Shown here piece after piece: positions 55,363 through 64,000 of a DNA stretch of 64,000 bases. The notes beneath the pieces are model-generated. The model saw only the letters and a list, made by a program, of their open reading frames with translations, did no database searches and was not told where the DNA came from. The stretch spans positions 1-64,000 of the forward strand of contig NZ_QHJF01000003.1 of assembly GCF_003259225.1 (NCBI RefSeq), given 5' to 3'. Within the stretch, counting starts at the first letter, position 1; each line of letters starts with the position of its first letter. A program made the position numbers and the translations under genes. The stretch is from Marinomonas arctica (lineage in GTDB: Bacteria; Pseudomonadota; Gammaproteobacteria; Pseudomonadales; Marinomonadaceae).

Positions 55363-56232
55363 ATGAAAGTCAGCTTCATTGGACTTGGTACAATGGGTTA
55401 CCCCATGGCAGGACACGTCAGTAAGGCAGGTCATTCTGTCGTGGTCTATAATCGTTCCACGCAAAAAGCCCAAAACTGGTGCAAGGAATACCAAGGCGCA
55501 TTTGCCAGCACACCTGCACTTGCCGCACAAGATGCCGACATCGTGCTAACCTGCGTCGGCAATGATGACGATTTGCGCGCGGTGTATTTAGGCCCCGACG
55601 GCGCCTTCCAGCAAGCGAAAACCGGCACGCTTTTTATTGATCACACCACGGCCTCTGCGGAAGTGGCAAAAGAGCTGCATCAAGTTGCTCAAGAGCGTGG
55701 TTTTCGCTTTATGGACGCCCCCGTTTCTGGTGGCCAAGCTGGTGCGATAAATGGTGTATTAACCATCATGATTGGCGGTTCACAAAGCGATCTAGATACG
55801 GCTCAGCCCATATTAACTTGCTACGCAAAAGCCACCCGCTTGATGGGCTCTGTCGGCAATGGTCAAATCGCCAAGATGGTCAATCAAATTCTGATTGGCG
55901 GTGTGTTATCTGGGCTCTCAGAAGGCATACGCTTTGCGCAAAAAGCCGGTTTAGACATCCCAACACTGGTGGATACATTAAAACACGGCGCGGCGGGCTC
56001 TTGGCAATTAGAGAACCGCGGTGAAACCATGGCGAAAAATACGTTTGACTTTGGCTTCGCTATTGAGTGGATGCATAAGGATTTAGGCCTGTGCCTTGCG
56101 CAAGCCGAAAAAATGGGCATCAAGATTCCATTAACTCAAGCCGTTGATCTAGATTATCAGGCACTGATCGCCGAAGGTCGTGGTCGCCAAGACACCTCTG
56201 TTCTAGTGAAAGCACTCGATAAAAAAGCCTAA
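55363..56232 (+). CDS. Beta-hydroxyacid dehydrogenase (GarR/HIBADH type)
   Basis: A 289-residue NAD(P)-dependent dehydrogenase. The Rossmann motif FIGLGTMGYPMAGHV starts at residue 5, the substrate block DAPVSGGQAGAINGVLTIMI is at about 122-141, and the catalytic Lys is in GNGQIAKMVNQIL (about 164-176). It belongs with 2-hydroxy-3-oxopropionate reductase and 3-hydroxyisobutyrate dehydrogenase. AAGGAG precedes the ATG. It stands alone; a hairpin follows, so it is monocistronic. Confidence 0.85.
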   Translation: MKVSFIGLGTMGYPMAGHVSKAGHSVVVYNRSTQKAQNWCKEYQGAFASTPALAAQDADIVLTCVGNDDDLRAVYLGPDGAFQQAKTGTLFIDHTTASAEVAKELHQVAQERGFRFMDAPVSGGQAGAINGVLTIMIGGSQSDLDTAQPILTCYAKATRLMGSVGNGQIAKMVNQILIGGVLSGLSEGIRFAQKAGLDIPTLVDTLKHGAAGSWQLENRGETMAKNTFDFGFAIEWMHKDLGLCLAQAEKMGIKIPLTQAVDLDYQALIAEGRGRQDTSVLVKALDKKA

Positions 56233-56245
56233 TGTTAATGTGTTA

Positions 56246-56283
56246 GGCCGTTTAATGTTTCTATGATGGAGCATTAAACGGCC
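56246..56283 (+). terminator. Hairpin after the dehydrogenase gene
   Basis: A perfect 12-bp stem GGCCGTTTAATG / CATTAAACGGCC with a 14-nt loop begins 14 bp after the stop codon. No T-run follows (GTCCTAAAG), so it is a processing or Rho-linked end rather than a classic terminator. Confidence 0.6.
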
Positions 56284-56476
56284 GTCCTAAAGACCAAAAA
56301 AAGCCGCTAAAAACCCCCATCTAATACTTCTTTTTTAAACTTTTTATAAAATTTTATCCTTTTCCTTTCACATTCCTTACTCATGCTTTTTCCTCTAACC
56401 CCTTTGTTTTCAAGGCGTACAGGCCTTTATTCAGATTCTGTATTCATTACACGTATAGGCCATATCGTTATTTCAA

Positions 56477-56632
56477 TTGGTTATTTAAATTGGCTTGAGT
56501 AATCTTCAGGGACGCTATTTTTAATGCGTCTGTTTATTCGGATGCATTGCTTATGGCTAAAGGGGGCTCAGGGACGAGGCAGAACAACCCCATTCGAACT
56601 AGGAGTTTGGATGGGGTTTGTTTTTTTAAAAC
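56477..56632 (+). ncRNA. Candidate small RNA gene upstream of dppA
   Basis: Between the dehydrogenase and dppA is a 521-bp gap. It contains a sigma-70-like promoter TTGGTT-17 bp-TAATCT (56477-56505) and, about 80 bp downstream of the predicted start near 56512, a strong Rho-independent terminator: a long stem CAACCCCATTCGAACT against AGTTTGGATGGGGTTTG (56585-56620, several G-U pairs) followed by TTTTTTT. This would yield an RNA of about 115-120 nt. It could instead be a leader attenuator of dppA, since it lies 127 bp before that start, although no peptide of note is encoded. An ORF of 61 codons across it looks accidental. Confidence 0.4.
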
Positions 56633-56753
56633 GGTAAAGATAGAAACGCTAAGGGCCGCTTTTACCCTCAAAAACATCACAAAAGTAACGAACACCTTGA
56701 TTCGACTTCCCACGTGCTCAGCACGAAAATAATTATGTTAATGGAGAGTGACA

Positions 56754-58346
56754 ATGAAAACAGGGCTAGCAAAACTAACGCTCGCACTTATGGCCGCCGG
56801 AGCAATCAGCACCTCTGCTCACGCAGCAACCACATTGGTTTATTGCTCAGAAGGCAGCCCAGAGGGCTTTAACCCAGCATTCTATACAGCCGGTACGACT
56901 TTTGACGCGACATCAAAAAACATGTTCAATCGCCTAGTCGAATTCAAACTGGGAACGACAGAAACAGAACCAGGCCTTGCAGAAAGCTATGATGTTTCCG
57001 CAGATGGCCTTGAGTACACCTTTCATTTGCGCAAAGGCGTGAAGTTCCACACCTCAAAAGACTTCACACCAACACGTGATTTTAATGCCGACGATGTCAT
57101 TTTTACCTTTGACCGCCAAGGCAACAAAGAAAACCCTTACCACACCGTGTCTGGTGGCTCATATGAGTACTTCACTGGTATGGGTATGGATACTCTGATC
57201 AAAGAGATGGTAAAAGTCGACGACTACACGGTTAAATTCATTTTAACGAAACCAGAAGCGCCGTTCATTGCCAACCTTGCCATGGACTTTGCGTCTATCT
57301 TCTCTAAAGAACAAGCCGATTTTTACATGAAAAAGGGCACGCCTGAGAAGCTAGATATTGATCCTGTTGCTACGGGTCCTTTCCAAAAAGTTCAATATCA
57401 AAAAGACTCTTTGATTCGCTACACTGCATTTGAAGACTACTGGAAAGGCAAAGCAAAAATCGATCGTCTTGTCTTCTCTATCACACCTGACGCTTCTGTT
57501 CGTTACGCAAAATTGAAAGCGGGTGAATGTGATGTGATGCCTTACCCAAATCCTGCTGACCTTAAGCAAATGGAAGCAGATCCAAACATCAACTTGATGA
57601 GCCAAGAAGGCTTAAACGTAGGTTACTTGGCGTTTAACACGCAGAAAGCACCTTTTACCGATGTACGTGTTCGTCAAGCTCTTAGTTTAGCCACAGACAA
57701 GAGTGCGATCATTGATGCGGTGTTCCAAGGCGCAGGTAAAGATGCGAAAAACCCGATTCCACCGACTATGTGGTCTTACAACAACAACGTAGTGGATTAC
57801 CCATACGATCCAGTAAAAGCGAAAAAATTATTGGCGGAAGCGGGTTACCCTGATGGTTTCTCTACCAACATCTGGGCAATGCCAGTACAACGTCCATACA
57901 ACCCAAATGCCCGTCGTATGGCTGAGATCATGCAAGAAGACTGGTCTAAAATTGGTGTGAAAGCCGAAATCGTTTCTTACGAATGGGGTGAATACCTAAA
58001 CCGCTCTAAGAACGGTGAGCACGATACGGTATTGCTAGGTTGGACTGGTGATAATGGTGACCCAGATAACTTCCTATACGTATTGCTAGGCTGTGATGCT
58101 GTTGGTGGCGCTAACCGTGCCCAGTGGTGTAACGAAGAGTTCAACAACTTGCTTCTACAAGCCAAACAGACCTCTGACAAAGCAGAACGCACAAAGGATT
58201 ACGAAGAAGCTCAGGTGGTTTTCAAACGTGAAGCACCATGGGTAACCATTGCTCACTCCGTCGTGTATGAGCCCATTCGTAAAGAAGTAAAAGGTTACAA
58301 AATCGATCCACTTGGCGGTCATTACTTCTACAACGTTAGCAAGTAA
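56754..58346 (+). CDS. dppA: Dipeptide-binding protein
   Basis: A 530-residue periplasmic binding protein of the DppA group. The signal peptide is MKTGLAKLTLALMAAGAIST-SAHA; the mature start ATTLVYCSEGSPEGFNPAF is the DppA hallmark. The family 5 domain carries LAESYDVSADGLEYTFHLR and LRKGVKFH. GGAG is 7 nt upstream of the ATG; the GTG two codons earlier is rejected. It heads the dpp operon, with a hairpin (58393-58430) between it and dppB. Confidence 0.92.
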   Translation: MKTGLAKLTLALMAAGAISTSAHAATTLVYCSEGSPEGFNPAFYTAGTTFDATSKNMFNRLVEFKLGTTETEPGLAESYDVSADGLEYTFHLRKGVKFHTSKDFTPTRDFNADDVIFTFDRQGNKENPYHTVSGGSYEYFTGMGMDTLIKEMVKVDDYTVKFILTKPEAPFIANLAMDFASIFSKEQADFYMKKGTPEKLDIDPVATGPFQKVQYQKDSLIRYTAFEDYWKGKAKIDRLVFSITPDASVRYAKLKAGECDVMPYPNPADLKQMEADPNINLMSQEGLNVGYLAFNTQKAPFTDVRVRQALSLATDKSAIIDAVFQGAGKDAKNPIPPTMWSYNNNVVDYPYDPVKAKKLLAEAGYPDGFSTNIWAMPVQRPYNPNARRMAEIMQEDWSKIGVKAEIVSYEWGEYLNRSKNGEHDTVLLGWTGDNGDPDNFLYVLLGCDAVGGANRAQWCNEEFNNLLLQAKQTSDKAERTKDYEEAQVVFKREAPWVTIAHSVVYEPIRKEVKGYKIDPLGGHYFYNVSK

Positions 58347-58392
58347 TCGACGTTAAGAAATACGTCCTTTGGATACAACGTCCTTCGGACAA

Positions 58393-58430
58393 CAAAACAC
58401 TTACTCGCTGGGACGTGAGTAAGTGTTTTG
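58393..58430 (+). promoter_or_regulatory. Hairpin between dppA and dppB
   Basis: A perfect 14-bp stem CAAAACACTTACTC / GAGTAAGTGTTTTG with a 10-nt loop stands 46 bp after the dppA stop and 52 bp before the dppB start. No T-run follows, so it probably protects the dppA part of the transcript from 3' decay and leaves less for the permease genes, as often seen for binding-protein genes. Confidence 0.65.
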
Positions 58431-58482
58431 CTGACCGAGCGCATTGCTCGATCACATAACACCTCAAGAGAGCCAGTCCTTT

Positions 58483-59493
58483 ATGTTCCAATTTATTTTC
58501 CGTCGCTTAAGCCTCGTCATTCCGACCTTTATCGGAATCACCTTGCTGACCTTTACCCTTATTCGTTTAATCCCCGGCGATCCAATCGAAGTGATGGCCG
58601 GTGAACGCGGTGTGAGCGCAGAACGTCACGCCGAGCTAAGTGCTCAACTGGGCTTTGATAAGCCACTATACGTCCAGTATTTCCATTACGTCACAGGCGT
58701 TCTACAGGGTGATTTAGGCAACTCCCTAATCACGCGAGAACCCGTGATGAAAGAATTCCTCACACTTTTCCCAGCCACCATTGAGTTGGCGTTTTGTGCG
58801 GCTATTTTCGCTATTTTCATCGGCTTGCCAGCCGGCATTTTGGCAGCAGTTAAACGGGGCACCGTGATAGACCATTCGGTAATGACCTTTTCACTCACAG
58901 GTTATTCCATGCCTATTTTTTGGTGGGCGCTGTTATTGATGTTGGTCTTTTCCGTCAATCTGGGATGGACGCCCGTGTCGGGGCGGATCGATGTCGTCTA
59001 TTGGATTGAAGATGTGACTGGTTTTATGCTGATTGACTCTCTCTTATCTGACGAAGCGGGTGCCTTTTCTTCTGCTGTGGCCCATTTGATTTTGCCCAGT
59101 ATTGTTCTTGGTACGATACCTATGGCGGTGATTGCCCGTATGACACGTTCTTCCATGTTGGAAGTATTAAGCGAAGATTACATTCGTACCGCTCGCGCGA
59201 AAGGTATTGCCCCTTGGCGAGTGATTGTGATTCACGCTTTGCGTAACGCCTTGATTCCCGTGATTACCGTGATCGGTTTGCAGGTGGGTATTTTGTTGTC
59301 CGGTGCCATTCTGACCGAAACCGTCTTTGCTTGGCCTGGCATTGGCAAATGGTTAATCGAATCCATTGGACGCCGTGATTACCCTGTTGTGCAAGGCGGT
59401 ATCTTGATCGTCGCATGTATCATCATTGTCGTGAATCTCTTGGTAGACATCACTTACGGCATTGTTAACCCACGAATTCGACACAGCCGATAA
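58483..59493 (+). CDS. dppB: Dipeptide ABC permease
   Basis: A 336-residue permease with six helices and the DppB N-terminal FRRLSLVIPTFIGITLLTFT, then FSLTGYSMPIFWWALLLMLV and the coupling loop YIRTARAKGIAPWRVIVIHA. Starting at ATG 58483 gives the usual DppB length (about 339) and an N-terminus that starts at helix 1; an upstream ATG 39 bases earlier is not needed. The next gene begins 10 bp after the stop codon. Confidence 0.92.
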   Translation: MFQFIFRRLSLVIPTFIGITLLTFTLIRLIPGDPIEVMAGERGVSAERHAELSAQLGFDKPLYVQYFHYVTGVLQGDLGNSLITREPVMKEFLTLFPATIELAFCAAIFAIFIGLPAGILAAVKRGTVIDHSVMTFSLTGYSMPIFWWALLLMLVFSVNLGWTPVSGRIDVVYWIEDVTGFMLIDSLLSDEAGAFSSAVAHLILPSIVLGTIPMAVIARMTRSSMLEVLSEDYIRTARAKGIAPWRVIVIHALRNALIPVITVIGLQVGILLSGAILTETVFAWPGIGKWLIESIGRRDYPVVQGGILIVACIIIVVNLLVDITYGIVNPRIRHSR

Positions 59494-59503
59494 GGAGGCG
59501 TTT

Positions 59504-60418
59504 ATGACAACATCTACAAAAACGTCCACGACGAATACGCCATTGGCTGCTCCCGCACCAATGACGCCTATGCAAGAGTTTTGGCATTATTTCAGCAGCA
59601 ACAAAGGCGCTGTAGCCGGTCTGGTTGTTATCTTAATTATTTGTTTTATGGCGGTATTTGCTAACCTTGTTGCACCACACTCGCCATCGGATCAATACCG
59701 CGATGCGCTGTTATTGCCACCAGCATGGTTAGAAGGCGGAAACTGGTCTTTTGTCTTGGGTACCGACGATGTGGGCCGAGATATCTTGTCTCGCTTGATT
59801 TATGGCTCACGTCTCTCAATTGCGGTGGGCATTGTTGCGGTGACGGCGTCTTTAGTCATGGGGATTTTACTGGGCCTCATTGCAGGCTACTTTAAAGGCC
59901 TAATCGACACCGCTATCATGCGCATTGTCGACATCATGTTAGCGATGCCAAGCTTGTTGTTAGCAATCGCAATCGTGGCAATATTGGGGCCAAGCATTGT
60001 TAATGCGGCGTTGGCCATTTCCATTGTTTCGTTGCCACATTACGTACGTTTAACCCGTGCCGCCACCATGGCGGAAATGTCCCGTGATTATGTCACCTCT
60101 TCTAAAGTGATTGGAGCGGGGCCGTTACGTCTGATGTTTATCTGCATCTTGCCAAACTGTCTAGCACCGTTAATTGTGCAGGCTACCTTAGGCTTCTCTA
60201 GCGCCATTCTTGATATGGCGGCCCTTGGCTTTCTTGGCCTTGGCGCACAACCACCGACCCCGGAATGGGGTTCTATGTTGGCCGATGCCTTGCAGTTCGT
60301 GCAACGTGCGTGGTGGGTCGTTACTTTCCCCGGTTTGATGATTTTGATCACAGTACTGGCGTTTAACCTCATGGGCGATGGCTTACGTGATGCCCTTGAT
60401 CCCAAGTTGAAACAGTAA
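59504..60418 (+). CDS. dppC: Dipeptide ABC permease
   Basis: A 304-residue DppC-type permease with an N-terminal soluble stretch ([16 protein letters not shown]) then membrane helices, [20 protein letters not shown] and coupling loop [27 protein letters not shown] precedes ATG 59504 by 5 nt. It is 10 bp after dppB and 11 bp before dppD. Forms the heterodimeric pore with DppB. Confidence 0.92.
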   Translation: MTTSTKTSTTNTPLAAPAPMTPMQEFWHYFSSNKGAVAGLVVILIICFMAVFANLVAPHSPSDQYRDALLLPPAWLEGGNWSFVLGTDDVGRDILSRLIYGSRLSIAVGIVAVTASLVMGILLGLIAGYFKGLIDTAIMRIVDIMLAMPSLLLAIAIVAILGPSIVNAALAISIVSLPHYVRLTRAATMAEMSRDYVTSSKVIGAGPLRLMFICILPNCLAPLIVQATLGFSSAILDMAALGFLGLGAQPPTPEWGSMLADALQFVQRAWWVVTFPGLMILITVLAFNLMGDGLRDALDPKLKQ

Positions 60419-60429
60419 GAGAGGTTGTT

Positions 60430-61398
60430 ATGTCACTGTTACAGTTGGAAAATTTAAGCGTTACCTTCGGCAATTTTCGCGCCGTGGATAACATCAGTTA
60501 CAAGGTCGAAGAAGGGGAAGTTCTCGGCATCGTTGGGGAATCTGGCTCAGGCAAGAGTGTCAGTTCATTGTCCATTATGGGCTTGATCGATTTTCCCGGC
60601 AAAGTCAGCGCAGATCAACTGACGTTTGATAATCAAGATTTGCTGGCCATGCCAGAAAAACAACGTCGCAAGCTGACTGGCTCCGACATTGCAATGATCT
60701 TCCAAGATCCGATGACCAGCCTTAACCCCTGTTTTACAGTGGGTTATCAGATCATTGAAGCGTTAAAAACGCACCAAGGCGGCAGCAAGAAAGAGCTCAA
60801 AGCACGCGCTATTGAGCTCTTAAAGCAAGTCGGCATTCCAGCGCCAGAGTCCCGTTTGGACAACTACCCTCATCAACTGTCAGGCGGTATGAGCCAGCGT
60901 GTGATGATTGCTATGTCGATTGCCTGTGATCCACGCTTATTAATCGCTGACGAGCCAACCACCGCGTTAGACGTGACGATTCAAGCGCAGATCATTGATC
61001 TATTGATCGAGCTGCAACGCAAGAAGCAAATGGGCTTGGTGCTAATTACGCACGATTTGGCGTTGGTCGCTGAAGTCGCCCATCGCGTTATCGTCATGTA
61101 CGCAGGTCAAATCGTTGAGTCTGGTCCAGCGTCGGAAGTTTTTAGCACACCAAGACATCCATACACGCAAGCCTTGCTGGCCTCTTTGCCAGAATCGGCT
61201 GCCGGTAAAGCACGCCTTGAAGCGTTACCCGGTGTGGTTCCGGGTCAATATGATCGTCCTTTGGGTTGTTTGCTCAGCCCACGCTGCCCTTATGCGACCG
61301 ACCATTGTCGTCAAGTTGAACCTGCGAACCAAGGCGATCTTAATCGCCAAGTAAAATGCCATACGCCATTGGACAGCGAAGGGAGACCAACCGCATGA
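60430..61398 (+). CDS. dppD: Dipeptide ABC transporter ATPase
   Basis: A 322-residue ATPase with Walker A GESGSGKS, signature LSGGMSQR, Walker [13 protein letters not shown] and switch ITHDLALV. The C-terminal oligopeptide-type extension ([18 protein letters not shown]) has the four cysteines that bind an iron-sulfur or zinc site in Dpp/Opp ATPases. It overlaps dppF by 4 nt. Confidence 0.92.
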   Translation: MSLLQLENLSVTFGNFRAVDNISYKVEEGEVLGIVGESGSGKSVSSLSIMGLIDFPGKVSADQLTFDNQDLLAMPEKQRRKLTGSDIAMIFQDPMTSLNPCFTVGYQIIEALKTHQGGSKKELKARAIELLKQVGIPAPESRLDNYPHQLSGGMSQRVMIAMSIACDPRLLIADEPTTALDVTIQAQIIDLLIELQRKKQMGLVLITHDLALVAEVAHRVIVMYAGQIVESGPASEVFSTPRHPYTQALLASLPESAAGKARLEALPGVVPGQYDRPLGCLLSPRCPYATDHCRQVEPANQGDLNRQVKCHTPLDSEGRPTA

Positions 61399-62435
61399 AC
61401 CAATCCGACCTTTCATTAGATAAGCAATTAATTTTAAAGGCCGACAACCTAAAACAGCATTACCACGTCAAACAAGGTTTGTTTAAACCTGATGCCGTGG
61501 TGAAAGCTGTAGATGGCATTAGTTTCAATCTTGAAAAAGGCAAAACCCTTGCGGTCGTCGGCGAATCCGGTTGTGGAAAATCTACCCTTGGCCGCATGCT
61601 GACCATGATTGAAACACCGACGGGGGGCAGTTTGGCTCACCTAGGTGAAGACTTACTCACCTTGAGCGCGGACGCTCAGGCGAAGTTGCGTCAAAAGATT
61701 CAGATCATCTTCCAAAACCCTTATGGCTCCTTGAATCCTCGTAAGAAGATAGGTGCGATTTTGGAAGAACCTTTGGTGATCAATACCAAGCTTTCCAAAG
61801 CAGAACGCAAAGAAAAAGCCCTCGCGATCATGGCGAAAGTTGGCTTAAAAGCGGAGCATTATGAACGTTATCCGCACATGTTTTCCGGCGGTCAGCGCCA
61901 GCGTATTGCTATCGCTCGTGGTTTGATGCTTGACCCAAATGTCATCGTGGCCGACGAACCCGTGTCTGCCTTGGACGTGTCCGTTCAGGCACAAGTATTG
62001 AACTTGATGATGGATTTGCAGAAAGAGTTTGGCTTGAGCTATGTGTTCATTTCCCATGATTTGTCTGTGGTGGAACACATCGCTGACGACGTAATGGTGA
62101 TGTATCTCGGCAAAGTCGTAGAACAAGGGACTCGCGAACAGTTATTCGAGAACCCGAAACACCCTTACACCTTGGCTTTGCTGTCTAGTACGCCGCAGCT
62201 TTCTCCAGATAAACGTCGTGTTCGCATTAAGCTACAAGGCGAATTACCGTCACCGTTGAATCCGCCTTCTGGCTGTGCGTTCCACGGACGTTGCAGTTAC
62301 GCCAACGACCGCTGTAAAACCGAAACGCCATTGTTGAGATTAGACGATCAGGCAGAGCAAGAAAAAGGCCACATGATTGCATGTCACGCGGTGGAAGAAA
62401 ATCGCATCGAAACCGTCGCGGTGGGTGCGGCCTAA
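61395..62435 (+). CDS. dppF: Dipeptide ABC transporter ATPase
   Basis: A 346-residue ATPase with Walker [18 protein letters not shown]-like FSGGQRQR signature, [14 protein letters not shown] Walker B and ISHDLSVV. The C-terminal Cys motif [14 protein letters not shown] is complete. The ATG at 61395 (ATGA overlap with dppD) is chosen over an upstream ATG. It ends the operon; a strong terminator follows. Confidence 0.92.
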   Translation: MNQSDLSLDKQLILKADNLKQHYHVKQGLFKPDAVVKAVDGISFNLEKGKTLAVVGESGCGKSTLGRMLTMIETPTGGSLAHLGEDLLTLSADAQAKLRQKIQIIFQNPYGSLNPRKKIGAILEEPLVINTKLSKAERKEKALAIMAKVGLKAEHYERYPHMFSGGQRQRIAIARGLMLDPNVIVADEPVSALDVSVQAQVLNLMMDLQKEFGLSYVFISHDLSVVEHIADDVMVMYLGKVVEQGTREQLFENPKHPYTLALLSSTPQLSPDKRRVRIKLQGELPSPLNPPSGCAFHGRCSYANDRCKTETPLLRLDDQAEQEKGHMIACHAVEENRIETVAVGAA

Positions 62436-62478
62436 ACGATTCAGACTGAAACCACACTCACCTCCCAGTGAGTTTTCG

Positions 62479-62502
62479 AACGCCCGAAAGGGCGTTTTTT
62501 TT
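62479..62502 (+). terminator. Terminator of the dpp operon
   Basis: The stem AACGCCC / GGGCGTT with a GAAA tetraloop is followed by eight T residues, 43 bp after the dppF stop. Confidence 0.95.
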
Positions 62503-62616
62503 ATCAAATAATAAAGAACAGTAGTCAAGAATGCGGTCTTGCTATTAGTATATGAAAGTCTAAGTTGATGCTGTTTTTTGAAACGCATCCATCGCGTCTA
62601 TCAAGATGCGTTTTCT

Positions 62617-62638
62617 TTCGAATAAGGATTTATTCGAA
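62617..62638. promoter_or_regulatory. Palindrome upstream of the MFS gene
   Basis: TTCGAATAA-GGAT-TTATTCGAA is a perfect 9-bp inverted repeat with a 4-bp spacer, 23 bp before the MFS start. A second hairpin, AAACGCATC / GATGCGTTT (62581-62613), lies just upstream. Either could be an operator or leader structure; neither is tied to a known regulator. Confidence 0.4.
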
Positions 62639-62661
62639 TACAGAGTAGGGAAAACTCGATC

Positions 62662-63912
62662 ATGAATCACCTAGAAAAGTGCCTTCGCACTTCTGCAATC
62701 AATGCTTTTTTTATTATATGCGCCCGATGCATCGCCGACTTTGGCAGTGTTCTCAGCATGATTGCCCTATCAAGCTATGTCTTTCTTATCAGCAATAATG
62801 TCTATCAGTTCAGCATTTTTATGGTCTGTAGTGTCTGTGGCAGTCTTTTCTCTAGCGTGATTAGTCTACCTTTTTTTCGAAAAATGCCAGGGAAATTAGC
62901 ACTTATATGTCTAAACCTAGTACGATTTTTCGTCATGCTCTTGTTGCTTATTCTGCCAGCATCCTACCTTTTATATGTGGTCCCTTGTATTGCTTTTATT
63001 AGTGGCCTTTGCAACACCTTGTTTACCATAGGAATCAACAGCCAACTGCCTAATTGGATCATTCAACCCAAACGGTTATCGGTTAATACTTGGTTAACCT
63101 CTTTGTCTTCGGTGAGTGCGGTAACAGGAGGCTTGCTGGTAGGGGTACTCATTGCAGGGACAGGGTACGAGAACGTTTTTATTCTCAATATTGTCGTCTA
63201 TGCCTTTGTCGCGGTTATGCTGTTGCCACTGAAAAAACTCACTGATGGGGCACAACCAAGCTATCAGTCTGTCCCTTTTAGACAAGAGTGGCGGCAGCTT
63301 AAGGTCGAACTCAGACAAGCACCAATACTGGCGGGCATGTTGTTGGTTACGCTTGTTGGAAGTTTAGGCAATGCTGCCCACCAAGTAGGTTTTCCAATCA
63401 TAGCAAAAGTGCTCACCCCCGAAAACATAAGCCAAGCTATGGGTGTCTTGATGGCATCTTGGGCTGTCGGTAAGTTTGTCGGTGCCCGTCTTTTAGGCCA
63501 TTTGTTAAAGAAATACCCCAATCTCTCACTGGAAAGGCTATTTTTTGTTGGCTTTTCCATCCTGTCTATGGGTTTCATGCTTACTTTTCAGCAACATCAG
63601 CCAGTATGGGCAATGTTATTCGTTATCTGCGCCGGCATAGGCGAAGGCATTGCTGAGGTAAGCTTGGTATCAAGAGTACAAGCAGAATCTGACACGCTGC
63701 GTCTGCCCGTGTTCAGCACTCTTGCTCTGCTCAAGATGACTGGGTTTGCCGCTGGAATGATAATAGTGGCGCCTTTTTACAATTGGCTGCCTCTCTATCT
63801 GGTCATTATGCTTTTTCACGGCATACCATTAATCACATTAGTCATGGTATACATTCGGCTAAGAAAACGATGGCAACATAAACTCAACATTCAGCCAAAA
63901 ACTGATTTCTAA
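62662..63912 (+). CDS. MFS transporter
   Basis: A 416-residue, twelve-helix major facilitator of the MFS_3/enterobactin-exporter-like group: RCIADFGSVLSMIALSSYVF at helix 1, INSQLPNWIIQPKRLSVN in the interdomain region, and a charged central loop (PFRQEWRQLKVELRQ) before the second six helices. It probably exports a small metabolite, possibly a siderophore or drug; the genes downstream lie outside the window. TAGGGA lies 12 nt upstream of the ATG, a weak site. The last 88 bp of the window after it hold nothing I can identify. Confidence 0.8.
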   Translation: MNHLEKCLRTSAINAFFIICARCIADFGSVLSMIALSSYVFLISNNVYQFSIFMVCSVCGSLFSSVISLPFFRKMPGKLALICLNLVRFFVMLLLLILPASYLLYVVPCIAFISGLCNTLFTIGINSQLPNWIIQPKRLSVNTWLTSLSSVSAVTGGLLVGVLIAGTGYENVFILNIVVYAFVAVMLLPLKKLTDGAQPSYQSVPFRQEWRQLKVELRQAPILAGMLLVTLVGSLGNAAHQVGFPIIAKVLTPENISQAMGVLMASWAVGKFVGARLLGHLLKKYPNLSLERLFFVGFSILSMGFMLTFQQHQPVWAMLFVICAGIGEGIAEVSLVSRVQAESDTLRLPVFSTLALLKMTGFAAGMIIVAPFYNWLPLYLVIMLFHGIPLITLVMVYIRLRKRWQHKLNIQPKTDF

Positions 63913-64000
63913 CACGGCTCTGTGTCCAATCTACTCAGATTGTTAAGTCACGCGCTCTAATGCTTTATACAACATTGTTTTAAACATGACTGTTTACTAT

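Noticed and set aside
56547-56732. A 61-codon ORF in the gap before dppA
   Set aside because: It runs across the terminator hairpin, has no ribosome-binding site or recognisable domain; the RNA reading is better.

Overview
The window looks like chromosomal DNA of a marine gammaproteobacterium of the Oceanospirillales type (Marinomonas-like). This is an inference from gene content: several chemoreceptors, Dpp and Aap solute transporters, Ada, Tag, RarD and LysR/DeoR regulators, at moderate G+C. No rRNA, tRNA or CRISPR array was seen.

Layout. 0-1.4 kb: the right end of an IS66-type element abuts a RibN-like transporter gene. An FMN riboswitch and a previously uncalled 49-codon membrane-protein ORF precede that gene. 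1.5-5.5 kb: a LysM-containing Tle1-type (DUF2235) lipase gene overlaps a lipoprotein gene that is its likely immunity partner, followed by scrambled fragments of further copies. 5.6-7.5 kb: rarD, then a MntA/HepT (MNT-HEPN) toxin-antitoxin pair held between two 142-bp copies of the rarD 3' end. 7.5-18.8 kb: a PAP2 phosphatase with an autotransporter-type repeat, an ATP-grasp enzyme, an HBM-type chemoreceptor, a BdlA-like PAS-PAS-MCP protein, an AAC(6')-like acetyltransferase (with a decayed second copy at 18.7 kb), a TPR-LicD-cytidylyltransferase fusion and SapC. 18.9-26 kb: an Aap-type amino-acid ABC transporter operon with an FAD amine/amino-acid oxidase and a divergent LysR regulator. 27.2-34.2 kb: tag followed by a defence-type island. 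The tag 3' end recurs twice (28.2 and 34.1 kb) around an orphan antitoxin, a 1501-residue nuclease-STAND NTPase and an AbiEi-type regulator whose partner is cut to about 24 codons.

34.3-42.5 kb: second BdlA-like protein, TSUP exporter, PheC-like periplasmic protein, YpfH esterase, Ada, a GGCT-like protein, LysR and MATE. 42.6-50.5 kb: a tight operon of AfuA/FbpA-type ABC transporter, MBL hydrolase, histidine phosphatase, HAD phosphatase and probably an epimerase-like protein, with a divergent DeoR gene. It reads as uptake and dephosphorylation of a phosphorylated compound. 50.7-56.2 kb: dCache chemoreceptor, aldehyde dehydrogenase, SGNH hydrolase and a beta-hydroxyacid dehydrogenase. 56.3-62.5 kb: a possible small RNA, then dppABCDF. 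62.7-63.9 kb: an MFS transporter.

The two strongest themes are accessory modules inserted at gene 3' ends that are rebuilt as duplicated tails (rarD with MntA/HepT; tag with the STAND/AbiEi island), and the riboswitch-microprotein-RibN unit. The best candidate for a little-described system is the Cap4-like nuclease-STAND protein at 28.4-33.0 kb.
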